This document shows positions 25,813 to 35,049 of a stretch of DNA of 64,000 nucleotides, piece by piece. The notes under the pieces were generated by a model that was given only the letters and a program-made list of their open reading frames with translations, searched no databases and was not told the DNA's origin. How positions within the stretch are numbered: position 1 is the stretch's first letter; each line of letters starts with the position of its first letter. This DNA comes from Candidatus Endomicrobium embiratermitis (GTDB lineage Bacteria > Elusimicrobiota > Endomicrobiia > Endomicrobiales > Endomicrobiaceae). Both the position numbers and the translations under genes were made by a program. The stretch spans positions 27,826-91,825 of the forward strand of contig WQYI01000007.1 in the NCBI GenBank assembly GCA_009781315.1. Direction: 5' to 3'.

Positions 25813-26493
25813 ATTATTTTCAGGGTAAATCAAAACTACAAACTCTCCCAACAAGTTTTGTCTGTTTTTTATATTCTCTAAAACTTCGCGTATGTCGCCT
25901 CTTATAAACTCCTCAAATTTTTTGGTCATCTCTCTGGCAAGACACATTTGCGCGGTATCGCCGAAAACTTCAAGGCATATTTCCACGGTTTTTAAAACTC
26001 TGTGGGGAGACTCGTAAAAAATTACGGTCTTGCCGAGATTTAAAAATTCGGAAAGTTCTTTTTTCATCTTTCCCGGTTTTCTCTTTAAAAAACCGCAAAA
26101 AATAAAACCGTCCGTAGGAAGCCCCGACCCTACAAGAGCGGTTATCGCCGCATTGGCTCCCGGCAGAATTTCAACTTTTATCCCTTTTTCCAAAGCTTCT
26201 TTTACAAGGATATAACCGGGATCCGAAACAGCGGGAGTTCCGGAGTCTGAAACCAAAGCAGCTTTTTTTCCGCCGCAAAGTTTAGCTATTATCTGCGGCA
26301 GCCTATGCTGCTGATTATATGAATAAAAACTAACCAGAGGTTTTGAAATTTCAAAATGCGTAAGAAGTTTCAAGCTCTGGCGCGTGTCTTCACAAGCTAT
26401 AAAATCGCATTCTTTGAGAATGCGAAGCGCTCTTAACGTAATATCTTCAAGATTTCCTATAGGAGTGGGGACAACGTATAAAATTCCGGTCAT
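25789..26493 (-). CDS. rsmI: 16S rRNA (cytidine1402-2'-O)-methyltransferase
   Basis: SAM-dependent methyltransferase of the tetrapyrrole-methylase fold. Motifs: LYVVPTPIGNLEDITLRAL, CEDTRQSLKLL, ALVSDSGTPAVSDPGY, LPGANAAITALVGSGLPTD, and FYESPHRVLKTVE, the standard RsmI series. Length 234 is shorter than some members (~280), lacking the extra C-terminal part. There is no ribosome site ahead of the ATG, where an AATTAAC-family element lies. The C-terminal residues come from the next such element. Confidence 0.93.
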   Translation of the reverse strand: MTGILYVVPTPIGNLEDITLRALRILKECDFIACEDTRQSLKLLTHFEISKPLVSFYSYNQQHRLPQIIAKLCGGKKAALVSDSGTPAVSDPGYILVKEALEKGIKVEILPGANAAITALVGSGLPTDGFIFCGFLKRKPGKMKKELSEFLNLGKTVIFYESPHRVLKTVEICLEVFGDTAQMCLAREMTKKFEEFIRGDIREVLENIKNRQNLLGEFVVLIYPENNEQFTDNN

Positions 26494-26506
26494 ATTATAA
26501 AATAAT

Positions 26507-26597
26507 TAACAATTTACAGATAACAATTAACAATTAAAAAGTTATGTTGCCATTAATATAATTTGTAAATTGTTATTTGTTAATTGTCGTTAATTCA
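26507..26597. repeat. Inverted-repeat element, AATTAAC family
   Basis: Arms of AATTAAC and AATTTAC units; the minus-strand edge TTAACGACAATTAAC contains the stop codon of the HD-GYP gene (CTG AAT TAA). Confidence 0.75.
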
Positions 26598-27822
26598 GGG
26601 TTTCGTCTTTCAATATGTTTACAAAAACTTCCACAACATTAGGGTCAAACTGCGTCCCCGCGCCTCTGACAAGTTCCGAAATGGCGTATTCTTTGGGAAG
26701 CGCTTTTCTGTACGGTCTGTCCGAAGTCATCGCGTCGTAAGCGTCTATGGCAGCCACTATCCTTGAGCCAAGCGGAATTTCTTCGCCTCTCAAGCCTTCG
26801 GGATAGCCGTTCCCGTCATACCATTCCTGATGGTATAAAACCATCGGAGCAACCGGAGAAAGAAAAGTTACCGGAGAAATTATTTTATTGCCTATCACGG
26901 GATGTTTTTTTATAATCTCAATTTCATCCGGCGTAAGCTTGCCCGGTTTTCTTAAAATAGTGTCTTCTATGCCGATTTTACCTATGTCGTGCATTAAAGC
27001 CGCGTATTCCACGTGGCGGACTATTGCCTGAGGCAAATGCATTCTTTCGGCAATGAGTTTGGCGTAACGCCTTGCTCTGTCCGCGTGGTCGAAAGTGTAA
27101 GAATCTTTCGCGTCTATGGCTCTTGCCAAAGTCTGTATCATTTCAAAATAAAAATTCTGAAGATTATTGTAAAGCTCTATATTTTCCAAAGTCATAGCCG
27201 CCTGATCGGCAAGAATAGTCAAAAGGCGGACGTCCCTGTCTTCAAAACTTTTGATTTCGCGCGGAGCGTTTATATTTAAAACTCCCACAACCCTGTTTTT
27301 TACCCTTAACGGAACGGAAATAAACGATTTTGAATGGTACCTGTCGCCGGTGTTAGGCCTTAAAAATCTTATGTCGGATTCTATGTCTTCGACAAAAATC
27401 GGTTTTCCCGTCTGTGCTACGCGTCCCGCTATACCCTGCCCTATTTTCATTTTTACGGAAGATACGACGTCGGGAGGCAGACCTCTTGACGCGGCTATGT
27501 AAAGTTCGTTATTATCCTGATTTATAAGCATAAGCGAACCCGCGTCGGAATGTATGAGTTTGCATGATACGTCTATTACGGATTCGGCAAGCTCTTCCTT
27601 GCTTATTATATCTGTAGCCGACATCCCGAACTCGTGAAGACCCACAAGCATTACCAAAAGATTATCCAAATCCATGGTATTGGACTGAAGTTTTCCCAAA
27701 AGGTCAAGAATCTGCTTCTGGTAAGATTCCTCGCGGACATTAGCCTTGCGGCGGGACGATTCCGTCCACACTAATAGTCCGACAAAAAAAACGAAGAAAA
27801 TAATAGAAGTAATTAAACTCAT
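26590..27822 (-). CDS. Membrane-anchored GAF / HD-GYP phosphodiesterase
   Basis: One N-terminal membrane helix, a coiled coil, a GAF domain (residues ~75-225; DAGSLMLINQDNNELYIAAS, KSFISVPLRVKNRVVGVL) and a C-terminal HD-GYP domain with HADRARRYA, LMHDIGKIGI and YDGNGYPEGLRGEEIPLG. The HD-GYP family hydrolyses cyclic di-GMP. The usual HHE before the GYP loop is HQE here, which may alter one metal ligand. It counters the two GGDEF enzymes and lies two bases from the GH57 gene upstream. Confidence 0.88.
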   Translation of the reverse strand: MSLITSIIFFVFFVGLLVWTESSRRKANVREESYQKQILDLLGKLQSNTMDLDNLLVMLVGLHEFGMSATDIISKEELAESVIDVSCKLIHSDAGSLMLINQDNNELYIAASRGLPPDVVSSVKMKIGQGIAGRVAQTGKPIFVEDIESDIRFLRPNTGDRYHSKSFISVPLRVKNRVVGVLNINAPREIKSFEDRDVRLLTILADQAAMTLENIELYNNLQNFYFEMIQTLARAIDAKDSYTFDHADRARRYAKLIAERMHLPQAIVRHVEYAALMHDIGKIGIEDTILRKPGKLTPDEIEIIKKHPVIGNKIISPVTFLSPVAPMVLYHQEWYDGNGYPEGLRGEEIPLGSRIVAAIDAYDAMTSDRPYRKALPKEYAISELVRGAGTQFDPNVVEVFVNILKDETLN

Positions 27823-27823
27823 A

Positions 27824-29407
27824 TTATTTATAAACCCTGTAGTTGATTTCGGGAAAAATGTTGTTTTTGCTTTCCAAATCGGCTATGTATCCCCCGTCAA
27901 CAGAGTTTCCTTTTATCTGATTATAAATGTTTGTAAAATTCACAAGATGGTCGCGCGTTCTTTTTTCAGCGTATTCAACCATAGTTCCCGTTGTCATTAT
28001 AAACGCCCAATCCGAAGACTGCGCTAAAAGCAGTTCCCTTGCCGCCTGATTTAAAGCTCTTTCTAAAAGTCCCGACGCATTTGAAAATTGATTGGCAAGT
28101 TCGACCATTCTTTCCGCGGCTTTATGCAAATGCCTGTAAATGTAATCGTTTGCCCCGTTAAGCCATACTTCATAATAACCTTTGTCGCCCCAAGACGACG
28201 CCGCGGGAGTCAAAACCTGATTCACGGGAAATTTGTCGAGATATTCGACCGGCGTTATAGGTTTAACTGTATTTTGGTCGTGATGCATTTTTCTGAAAAG
28301 AAAATTTATAAAATCCGGTCCCTCAAACCACCAGTGACCGAAAAGTTCCGCGTCGTACATTGAAACAACAAGAGGCTGCTTTCCTAATACTTCCGACAAA
28401 TATTCAACCTGTTTGGTTCTGTTAAACAGGAAGTTTCCGGCGTGTTCCGCAGATTTACTTCTCGCCCATTCGGGAATATAAGGCTGCTTTTCATGTAAAG
28501 GAACTTTTCCGGTTATCCGATAATATTTTAACCCAATATTTCTTCTTTCGCCATCGGAATGTAAATAGGGCTTTACATACTCATACTCCAAATCATAGCC
28601 CAAATCCCTGTAAAATTCTCTGTAATCGGCATCCCCGGGATAGCCGGTTTCCGCACTCCATACCTGATGAGCCGTTTCCATGTCTCTTGAAAACGCGGCG
28701 ACGCCGCTCGGACAATATACCGGAGCAAAAACCCCGTATTTTGGGCGCGGGGTCCCGTAAAGAATTCCATGGGCCTCAAGAAAGAAAAATCTTATTCCTT
28801 CCTCTTTCAAAAGTTTATCTATGCCCGGATAGTACGCGCATTCCGCAAGCCACATTCCCTTCGGCCTTCTTCCGAAATGTCTTTCGTAGTCGTCGCAGGC
28901 GACTTTTATCTGCGCCCTTTGCGCTTTTTCATTGTTCATTAAAGGCAAAAAACCGTGCGTGGCGCAGCAAGTAATAATTTCGAGTTTGCCCATATCCTGC
29001 AGATCTTTAAATCCCCGCAAAATATTTCCGTTGTATTTTTCCCAAAGCCTTTTGCATTCTTTAAAACGGTTGTCGTACATTTCCGCCGCCGGCTGAAATT
29101 CCGGAAAGTTTTTCGTGCGCCAAAGTTCTTTTTCGGCGAGTTCTATATGTTTATTGAGCCTTTCGTAATATCTTGATTGTAAAAGCGGGTCGGCAAGCAT
29201 ATTGGCAAGCGACGGAGTTATCGTCATAGTAAGCCTGAAGTCAACGCCGTCTTTTACAAAATTTTCAAAAACCGAAAGGAGCGGGAGATATGTTTCGGAC
29301 AGAGCTTCATAAAACCAATCTTCTTCTAAAAAATCGGGATATTCCGGGTGGCGAACATAAGGCAGATGAGCGTGCAGTTGCAAACACCAATAACCTTTAG
29401 GATCCAT
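27824..29407 (-). CDS. GH57 1,4-alpha-glucan branching enzyme
   Basis: Adds alpha-1,6 branches to glycogen. N-terminal GH57 motif LQLHAHLPYVRHPEYP; the catalytic glutamate lies in GMWLAECAY and the general acid aspartate in MYDAELFGHWWFEG. The C-terminal helical part (~DUF1957 end) follows. Length 527 fits the TTHA1902-like branching enzymes. The next gene upstream is DUF4912, a pair seen in several bacterial lineages, with a 158-base gap of decayed repeat DNA. Glycogen synthesis or storage is the likely role. Confidence 0.88.
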   Translation of the reverse strand: MDPKGYWCLQLHAHLPYVRHPEYPDFLEEDWFYEALSETYLPLLSVFENFVKDGVDFRLTMTITPSLANMLADPLLQSRYYERLNKHIELAEKELWRTKNFPEFQPAAEMYDNRFKECKRLWEKYNGNILRGFKDLQDMGKLEIITCCATHGFLPLMNNEKAQRAQIKVACDDYERHFGRRPKGMWLAECAYYPGIDKLLKEEGIRFFFLEAHGILYGTPRPKYGVFAPVYCPSGVAAFSRDMETAHQVWSAETGYPGDADYREFYRDLGYDLEYEYVKPYLHSDGERRNIGLKYYRITGKVPLHEKQPYIPEWARSKSAEHAGNFLFNRTKQVEYLSEVLGKQPLVVSMYDAELFGHWWFEGPDFINFLFRKMHHDQNTVKPITPVEYLDKFPVNQVLTPAASSWGDKGYYEVWLNGANDYIYRHLHKAAERMVELANQFSNASGLLERALNQAARELLLAQSSDWAFIMTTGTMVEYAEKRTRDHLVNFTNIYNQIKGNSVDGGYIADLESKNNIFPEINYRVYK

Positions 29408-29479
29408 TTATACCTCAAATAGGAAAGCGTTTTTTAATTAAAAAGAATTCGTACGGCAAACAATATCCCCGATTAAGCT

Positions 29480-29575
29480 TGTCCCCGAAATTTCCCCAAT
29501 TACAAATTTTAGGGATAAACTCCATCGGAGCATGCCCGGGGGGATGACAAAACAAACCGACTTTGTCATTTTGTT
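29480..29575. repeat. Decayed GTCATNCCG-type element
   Basis: Reading the minus strand, TGACAAAG .. TTTTGTCATCCCCCCGGG resembles the start of the full copies (TTGACAAAAG .. CTTTTGTCAT). The second palindrome is not recognisable. Confidence 0.4.
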
Positions 29576-30444
29576 TCTTTTTTGACGTTAAACGTAATTC
29601 TGCGAGACATTGTTCCGCAGGAAGAAACCGCTTCTATAGGATAACTCTGTTCCCCGTCGGGAAGGTAAAATCTCAGAGTAAAAGATCCGTCTTTGGCAAG
29701 GGGAACGTTTTTACCCTGGACGGTAAGCGTCGCGTCCGGTTCGGTCGCGCCGTAAACCACTATTTCCGTATCGGCTTTAAGCCAGAACGTTTTTTCTTTA
29801 TGTTTTGAACTTTCAACTTTTTCTTTTCTTCTTAAAGACGAAGAACTCGCCCCTCCGAGAATTCTGCTTGTGGGAAGCTTTGTTATCTCTTCCCAGCGTT
29901 CGCGCATAAGTTTCACCAAATCATAAGAACTTTTGCCAAGCCCGCCGGCTCCGGATATTTTAAGAAGTTTTTCAAATTCAATCTGTAAAAGCGCCCACTG
30001 TTCGTCGGTAACATTAGAAACGCCGTGTCTCGGCATTGCAATCGCGTTGGATCTTGAGACGGTCACAAACTCGCCGTTTTTAAGAACATACCCAATGTCA
30101 ACGCACCACGAACGGTTGAACTCGCCGACATTTATGTACCAGCTTAAAGCGTTATGATTGACTTTTACGTCAAAATATCTGTTCGCGTTTGAACCGTCGA
30201 AATTTATATCGGTAACGTCGTAAACCCTTATTGTTACGGACGAAGCGTCAAAAATATCTTTATATTTTTTTGAAAATTCATTTTTAGTTCCCGCGGAAAT
30301 ATCCCAGTAAACATATATCCATAACGGATCCCTGGGAAGTAAAACTACTTTTGTTTCATCGTAATAATCGGGAAGCCCCGATTTATTTATGGACAAAGCA
30401 TCTTTTTTACCGCCCTGCATTTTAGAGCTTAAATTCTCGCTCAT
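29566..30444 (-). CDS. DUF4912 protein
   Basis: Residues ~25-150 show the DUF4912 pattern: DETKVVLLPRDPLWIYVYWD and SWYINVGEFNRSWCVDIGYV. The C-terminal ~80 residues form a second beta domain (FWLKADTEIVVYGATEPDAT). There is a lysine/glutamate-rich linker (KEKVESSKHKEK) whose DNA resembles GAAAGT-family units. No signal peptide is present, so it is cytoplasmic. It is paired with the GH57 branching enzyme, which suggests a glycogen-binding or regulatory part. Strong AGAAGGAGGT ribosome site. Confidence 0.75.
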   Translation of the reverse strand: MSENLSSKMQGGKKDALSINKSGLPDYYDETKVVLLPRDPLWIYVYWDISAGTKNEFSKKYKDIFDASSVTIRVYDVTDINFDGSNANRYFDVKVNHNALSWYINVGEFNRSWCVDIGYVLKNGEFVTVSRSNAIAMPRHGVSNVTDEQWALLQIEFEKLLKISGAGGLGKSSYDLVKLMRERWEEITKLPTSRILGGASSSSLRRKEKVESSKHKEKTFWLKADTEIVVYGATEPDATLTVQGKNVPLAKDGSFTLRFYLPDGEQSYPIEAVSSCGTMSRRITFNVKKETK

Positions 30445-30491
30445 TACGACCTCCTTCTAATAGTGCATAAATATAGATTCAATTTTCAATA

Positions 30492-30520
30492 ATTTTATAT
30501 TTTTAAAAAAAATTAGTCAA
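30492..30520 (-). promoter_or_regulatory. Promoter of the DUF4912 / GH57 operon
   Basis: Minus strand: TTGACT (30515-30520), 17-base spacer, TAAAAT (30492-30497). A divergent dprA promoter lies about 150 bases away. Confidence 0.7.
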
Positions 30521-30646
30521 CCATATATTTTTCGTTTTTTAAATCTTTTAATTCGCAGGTAATTTATCCCCCGCGTTAACGCGCTTTACATAAACAAAAC
30601 CGGATTTTTAAAACCAACGATAATTGCTAACCGGGTTTGGAATTTT

Positions 30647-30674
30647 TTGACAAAATTTTAATAATTTGTATAAA
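30647..30674 (+). promoter_or_regulatory. Promoter of dprA
   Basis: TTGACA (30647-30652), 16-base spacer, TATAAA (30669-30674; TGTATAAAAT). The rest of the 270-base divergent gap (30445-30714) is AT-rich with no other gene or clear structure. Confidence 0.7.
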
Positions 30675-30714
30675 ATAGAATCCGCAAAAAAAAATTAAAA
30701 GGTAAAAAAATCGC

Positions 30715-31827
30715 ATGAACGAAGAAGAATTATCGGTTTTCAAACTTTTTTTAGCCGCGGATATAGGAGCCAGACGTTTATCAAACCTGATTGAAACATT
30801 CGGCAGCGCCAAAGCGGCGTTTAACGCGTCAAAAACCGATCTTTTACAAATCGAAGGCGTCGGCGCGAAAACCGCCGATGAAATTTTAAATATCAAAAAT
30901 TCAGGCATTGCCGAACAAGAACTTGAAAAAGCGCGCGAAAGAAATATAAAAATTCTTTTAGCCGGTAATAAAGACTATCCGCAAGTTTTAAAAGATTTTT
31001 CCGACAGTCCTGTCGTTTTATACGTCAAAGGCGATTTAACGGAAAAAGATTTGAACTCCATAGCTGTCGTAGGTTCGCGAAAACCCACAAATTACGGAAG
31101 ATCCGTAACCTGTGAATTCGCGGGTTACTTTGCAAAAAAAGGCTTGACCGTAGTTTCAGGGCTTGCAAGAGGAATAGACACGGAAGCGCATACGGCGGCT
31201 CTTAAAAATAACGGAAGAACCATAGCGGTTTTAGGCAACGGACTTTTTGTGAATTATCCTCCTGAAAACGCAAAGCTTCAGGAAAAAATATCCGCGGCGG
31301 GAGCCGTTATAAGCGAGTTCCCTCTGGAACAAAAACCGGACTTATGGACATTCCCCAGGAGAAACAGAATCATAGCGGCTCTTTCAAAAGCAACGCTTGT
31401 TACGGAAGCGGCGCAAAAAAGCGGAGCGGTTATTACGGCAAGGTTTGCCGCGGAATACGGAAAAGACGTTTTTGCCGTTCCCGGAAGCGTTTACTCCGTT
31501 CTTTCCAAAGGCGCAAACAGCCTTATAAAAGACGGCGCTTTTTTAGCTTTAACCCCGCAGGATATGCTTGAACAGATTACGGACATCAATATATATAGTG
31601 ATAATGAAAACGAAAAAAGCCCGAATCTTTCGGCTTCGCTTTCGGAAAACGAACAAAAAGCGCTTAATCTTATAAAAGACTGCGACGAAGGATTGCATTC
31701 GGACATTATAGCCCAAAAATTAAACATTGAAATTTCTGAAATCGCGGCTATAATTTTCAAATTGGAAGCAGAAGGTCTGATAAAGGCAGCCCCCGGACAA
31801 TTTTATACGGCAGTCAGAACGACATAG
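30715..31827 (+). CDS. dprA: DNA-processing protein DprA
   Basis: Loads RecA on incoming single-stranded DNA during natural transformation. N-terminal helix-hairpin-helix (LLQIEGVGAKTADEIL), the Rossmann-like core with VVGSRKPTNYGRSV, SGLARGIDTEAHTAAL, AVLGNGLFVNYPPEN, FPRRNRIIAALS and VFAVPGSVYS, and a C-terminal winged helix (KALNLIKDCDEGLHSDIIAQ). Length 370 is normal. It begins the dprA-topA-xerC run on the plus strand, a frequent order in bacteria. Other competence genes are not in the window. Confidence 0.95.
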   Translation: MNEEELSVFKLFLAADIGARRLSNLIETFGSAKAAFNASKTDLLQIEGVGAKTADEILNIKNSGIAEQELEKARERNIKILLAGNKDYPQVLKDFSDSPVVLYVKGDLTEKDLNSIAVVGSRKPTNYGRSVTCEFAGYFAKKGLTVVSGLARGIDTEAHTAALKNNGRTIAVLGNGLFVNYPPENAKLQEKISAAGAVISEFPLEQKPDLWTFPRRNRIIAALSKATLVTEAAQKSGAVITARFAAEYGKDVFAVPGSVYSVLSKGANSLIKDGAFLALTPQDMLEQITDINIYSDNENEKSPNLSASLSENEQKALNLIKDCDEGLHSDIIAQKLNIEISEIAAIIFKLEAEGLIKAAPGQFYTAVRTT

Positions 31828-31858
31828 CGGAAAATGAAGAGTGAAAATAACGACAAAA
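31826..31858. repeat. Single-arm copy, GAAAGT family
   Basis: CGGAAAATGAAGAGTGAAAA followed by TAACGACA, directly after the dprA stop codon. Confidence 0.6.
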
Positions 31859-31871
31859 AAAGGAAAAACAA

Positions 31872-34079
31872 ATGCCCAAGTATCTTGTAATAGTCGAATC
31901 GCCGGCTAAAGAAAAAACGATTTCAAAAATTTTAGGCAAAGATTTTACCGTAAAAAGCTCTTTCGGACACATACGGGATTTGCCTAAAAGCAAACTGAGC
32001 ATAGATATTGAACACAATTTCAAGCCTACTTACGTAAACATCGCAAAAGCGAAAAAAACAATTTCAGATTTAAAAAAATATTCGAAAGATTCCGACACAA
32101 TTTATCTAGCGACCGATTTTGACCGCGAAGGAGAAGCAATAGCATGGCATTTAAAAGAAGCCCTTGATTTGCCCGATTCCAAAATTTCAAGAATAACGTT
32201 TCACGAAATAACTCCGGAAGCCATAAAAGAAGCCGTGCAAAATCCGAGAAAAATCGACTACGCTCTTGTCGACAGCCAGCAGGCAAGAAGAATTTTAGAC
32301 AGGATAGTAGGCTATAAACTTTCGCCTCTTTTGTGGAAAAAAATAAAAATAGGGCTTTCCGCCGGAAGAGTACAGTCCGTAGCGGTAATGATAATTTGCG
32401 ACAGGGAAGAAGAAATAAAAAGATTCGTTCCCGTTGAATATTGGAGCGTGGAAGCGGAACTGTCTAAAAAAGGCATTGAAAACTTTTTCACCGCGACGCT
32501 TGCTTCAAAAAACGGCGTAAAATTTGAAAAACTTTCAATTAAGAATAAAGAAGAAAGCGATACAATATTAAAAGAACTCGAGGGCGCGAAATATATTGTC
32601 AAATCCGTGGAATCCAAACAGCGCAGGCGTTCGCCTTACGCTCCTTATACTACTTCCACAATGCAGCAGGACGCTTCAAGGCGCCTGGGGTTTTCGGCCT
32701 CAAAAACAATGATGGTAGCGCAAAAACTGTACGAGGGCATAAACGTAGGAGGCGACGGCAGCGCGGGGTTGATAACTTATATGAGAACCGACTCTTTAAA
32801 CATAGCAAAAAGCGTCCAGAACGAAACATTAAAATTTATAGAAGACAATTACGGCAAAAATTTTGCGCCGGAAACTCCGCGTTTTTATAAGACAAAATCA
32901 AAAGGCGCGCAGGAAGCCCACGAAGCAATAAGGCCGACTTCGCCCAGAAGACTGCCGGCGTCAATAAAACAATTTCTTTCTCCCGACGAATTTAAACTTT
33001 ACGATTTAATATGGAAAAGATTTATGGCAAGCCAGATGTCCGACGCCGTATATAATACGGTAAGCGCCGATATTTCGGCAAACGATTATATTTTCAGGGC
33101 GTCCGGCAGCACGCTGATTTTTGACGGATTTCTAAAAGTTTATCACATTGAAGACGACGAAAAAGAATCAAAACTTCCCGAATTAAACGACGGCGAAGTC
33201 TTGGATTTAAAACAGCTTCTTCCGCAGCAGCATTTTACGGAGCCGCCTCCGCGCTATAACGAAGCAAGTTTAATCAAAGCTTTGGAAGAACACGGCATAG
33301 GCAGACCTTCAACCTACGCTCCTACTATAAAAACAATTTTGGACAGAGTTTACGTCAGGCTTGAAAATAAAAAGTTCATGCCTACGAATTTGGGCATTGT
33401 AGTCAACGATGTTTTAAAGAAACATTTCGGAAACATTATAAACGTCGAATTTACCGCGGAAATCGAAGAAAAATTAGACGAAATAGCGGAAGACAAAATC
33501 GCGTGGCAAAACGTTTTGAAAAACTTTTATGAGCCGTTTGAAAAGGATTTGAGCGAAGCCGAAAAAAATCTTGAAAGGCAAAAAATAGAGCCGCAAAAAA
33601 GCGGTGAAATATGCCCGAACTGCGGCAAGTCCATGGTTATAAGGGATTCCAGAATCGGCCGGTTTTTAGGATGCTCGGGTTATCCGGAATGTAAAACCAC
33701 TATGCAGCTCGGGAAAGACGGAAAAGCCGCGCCTGAATCCGAAGAAACGGATATGAAATGCGAAAAATGCGAAAGTCCTCTTATTAAAAAAATCGGCTTC
33801 AGAGGCAAGCCTTATCTTGCGTGTAAAAAATATCCCGAATGCAAAACCACCTATAATATAGATAAAAACGGAAACAAAGTTTTAAAACCGGAACCCGAAA
33901 AAACGGATATTAAATGCGAAAAATGCGGCTCGATGATGCTTAAAAGGATAGGGAAAAGAGGACCTTTTCTCACATGTTCGGCGTTCCCCAAATGCAGGAA
34001 TCTACAATGGATAAACCAGAAAAAAGAAACGGACAAAAAACCGGAATCTCAAAAAAAGAAACCTTTAAAAAAGAAATAG
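31872..34079 (+). CDS. topA: DNA topoisomerase I
   Basis: Type IA topoisomerase that relaxes negative supercoils. TOPRIM start YLVIVESPAKEKTISKIL, the acidic site ATDFDREGEAIAWHL, the active-site tyrosine region GLITYMRTDSLNIA, and the EAHEAIRPT motif. Three C-terminal zinc ribbons follow, each with four cysteines (CPNCG..CSGYPEC, CEKCE..CKKYPEC, CEKCG..CSAFPKC). Length 735 is normal. AAGGA lies ahead of the ATG. Its last 73 bases overlap the xerC start. Confidence 0.96.
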   Translation: MPKYLVIVESPAKEKTISKILGKDFTVKSSFGHIRDLPKSKLSIDIEHNFKPTYVNIAKAKKTISDLKKYSKDSDTIYLATDFDREGEAIAWHLKEALDLPDSKISRITFHEITPEAIKEAVQNPRKIDYALVDSQQARRILDRIVGYKLSPLLWKKIKIGLSAGRVQSVAVMIICDREEEIKRFVPVEYWSVEAELSKKGIENFFTATLASKNGVKFEKLSIKNKEESDTILKELEGAKYIVKSVESKQRRRSPYAPYTTSTMQQDASRRLGFSASKTMMVAQKLYEGINVGGDGSAGLITYMRTDSLNIAKSVQNETLKFIEDNYGKNFAPETPRFYKTKSKGAQEAHEAIRPTSPRRLPASIKQFLSPDEFKLYDLIWKRFMASQMSDAVYNTVSADISANDYIFRASGSTLIFDGFLKVYHIEDDEKESKLPELNDGEVLDLKQLLPQQHFTEPPPRYNEASLIKALEEHGIGRPSTYAPTIKTILDRVYVRLENKKFMPTNLGIVVNDVLKKHFGNIINVEFTAEIEEKLDEIAEDKIAWQNVLKNFYEPFEKDLSEAEKNLERQKIEPQKSGEICPNCGKSMVIRDSRIGRFLGCSGYPECKTTMQLGKDGKAAPESEETDMKCEKCESPLIKKIGFRGKPYLACKKYPECKTTYNIDKNGNKVLKPEPEKTDIKCEKCGSMMLKRIGKRGPFLTCSAFPKCRNLQWINQKKETDKKPESQKKKPLKKK

Positions 34080-34936
34080 AATCTTTTTTAAAATATCTTA
34101 AAGCCGAACGGAATTTTTCCGAACACACTCTGAGAGCTTATGAATCCGACGTTTCGGATTTTGCTTTGTTTTTAAAAAACAAAAAAACCGGATTTGCCGG
34201 AGCGGATAAACATTTGTTCAGGGAATATCTGTCCGAGCTCAATAAAAAAAATCTCGGTAAATCTTCGCTTGGCAGAAAGTTTGCTTCTCTGAGAACCTTT
34301 TATAAATTTCTGGCAATAAACGACTCGATAGAGAAAAGCTTTCTTGAAGACATGTCCGGACCGAAAAAAGAAAAAAAAGTGCCGGTGTTTTTAACCGAAG
34401 AAGAAATGCGCTCTTTATTTGAAATTCCGGATTTAAAATTGCGCGACAGGGCGATTATAGAACTTCTTTATTCGTGCGGACTGCGTATTGAAGAGCTTAT
34501 GAGTCTGGATATAAAAAACATAGATTTCATATCGAATACCGTTACGGTTATCGGAAAAGGAAACAAAGAACGTATTGTTCCGGTAGGCGATAAATGCCTT
34601 GCGGCAATAAAAAATTATATAGACGAAAGAAGGTCCGCGGGACTTTCATTTGACAGAAATTCCCCCGTGTTTTTAAGCATGCGCGGCGTGCGGCTTGAAC
34701 AAAGAACAGCCAGAAGAGTTTTACATAACTGGTTTATAAAAGCCGGAATTACAAAAAAAGTCAGCCCGCACACTTTAAGGCACACTTTCGCGACGCATAT
34801 TCTTGACAAGGGCTGCGACTTGAGAAGCGTTCAGGAAATGCTCGGACATAAGAATCTCTCTACTACCCAACATTACACGCACGTAACCATAGAAAGCCTG
34901 AAAAAAGTTTATGAAAAAGCGCACCCGAGAAACTGA
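34007..34936 (+). CDS. xerC: XerC/XerD-type tyrosine recombinase
   Basis: Resolves chromosome dimers at dif. N-terminal SAM-like DNA-binding domain (FLKYLKAERNFSEHTLRAYE), catalytic domain with the full R-K-H-R-H-Y set: SCGLRIEELM, GKGNKERIVPVG, HTLRHTFATHIL, LGHKNLSTTQHYTHV. I chose the ATG with AGGAA six bases ahead, inside the 3' end of topA; the reading frame opens further upstream but without a ribosome site. XerC and XerD cannot be told apart from one copy; lone Xer proteins (XerH/XerA style) also exist. Confidence 0.92.
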   Translation: MDKPEKRNGQKTGISKKETFKKEIESFLKYLKAERNFSEHTLRAYESDVSDFALFLKNKKTGFAGADKHLFREYLSELNKKNLGKSSLGRKFASLRTFYKFLAINDSIEKSFLEDMSGPKKEKKVPVFLTEEEMRSLFEIPDLKLRDRAIIELLYSCGLRIEELMSLDIKNIDFISNTVTVIGKGNKERIVPVGDKCLAAIKNYIDERRSAGLSFDRNSPVFLSMRGVRLEQRTARRVLHNWFIKAGITKKVSPHTLRHTFATHILDKGCDLRSVQEMLGHKNLSTTQHYTHVTIESLKKVYEKAHPRN

Positions 34937-34938
34937 AC

Positions 34939-35043
34939 TACAGAAGATGGGAAGATGAGAGGTTGGGAAGCTGAGCAACGGCAAGAACTTTAACGACCAG
35001 AGCTCCTCCCAACATCTCAACTTCTCTTCATCTCATCTTCTAA
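34939..35043. repeat. Inverted-repeat element, GGGAAG family
   Basis: Starts three bases after the xerC stop. Arms CAGAAGATGGGAAGATGAGA and its approximate complement, with AACGGCAAG and TTTAACGACC between them. Sister of 20588-20680. Confidence 0.8.
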
Positions 35044-35049
35044 AAAATT

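Noticed and set aside
26494..26506. A leaderless rsmI start
   Set aside because: TATAAT abuts the ATG directly, so transcription would start inside the gene.
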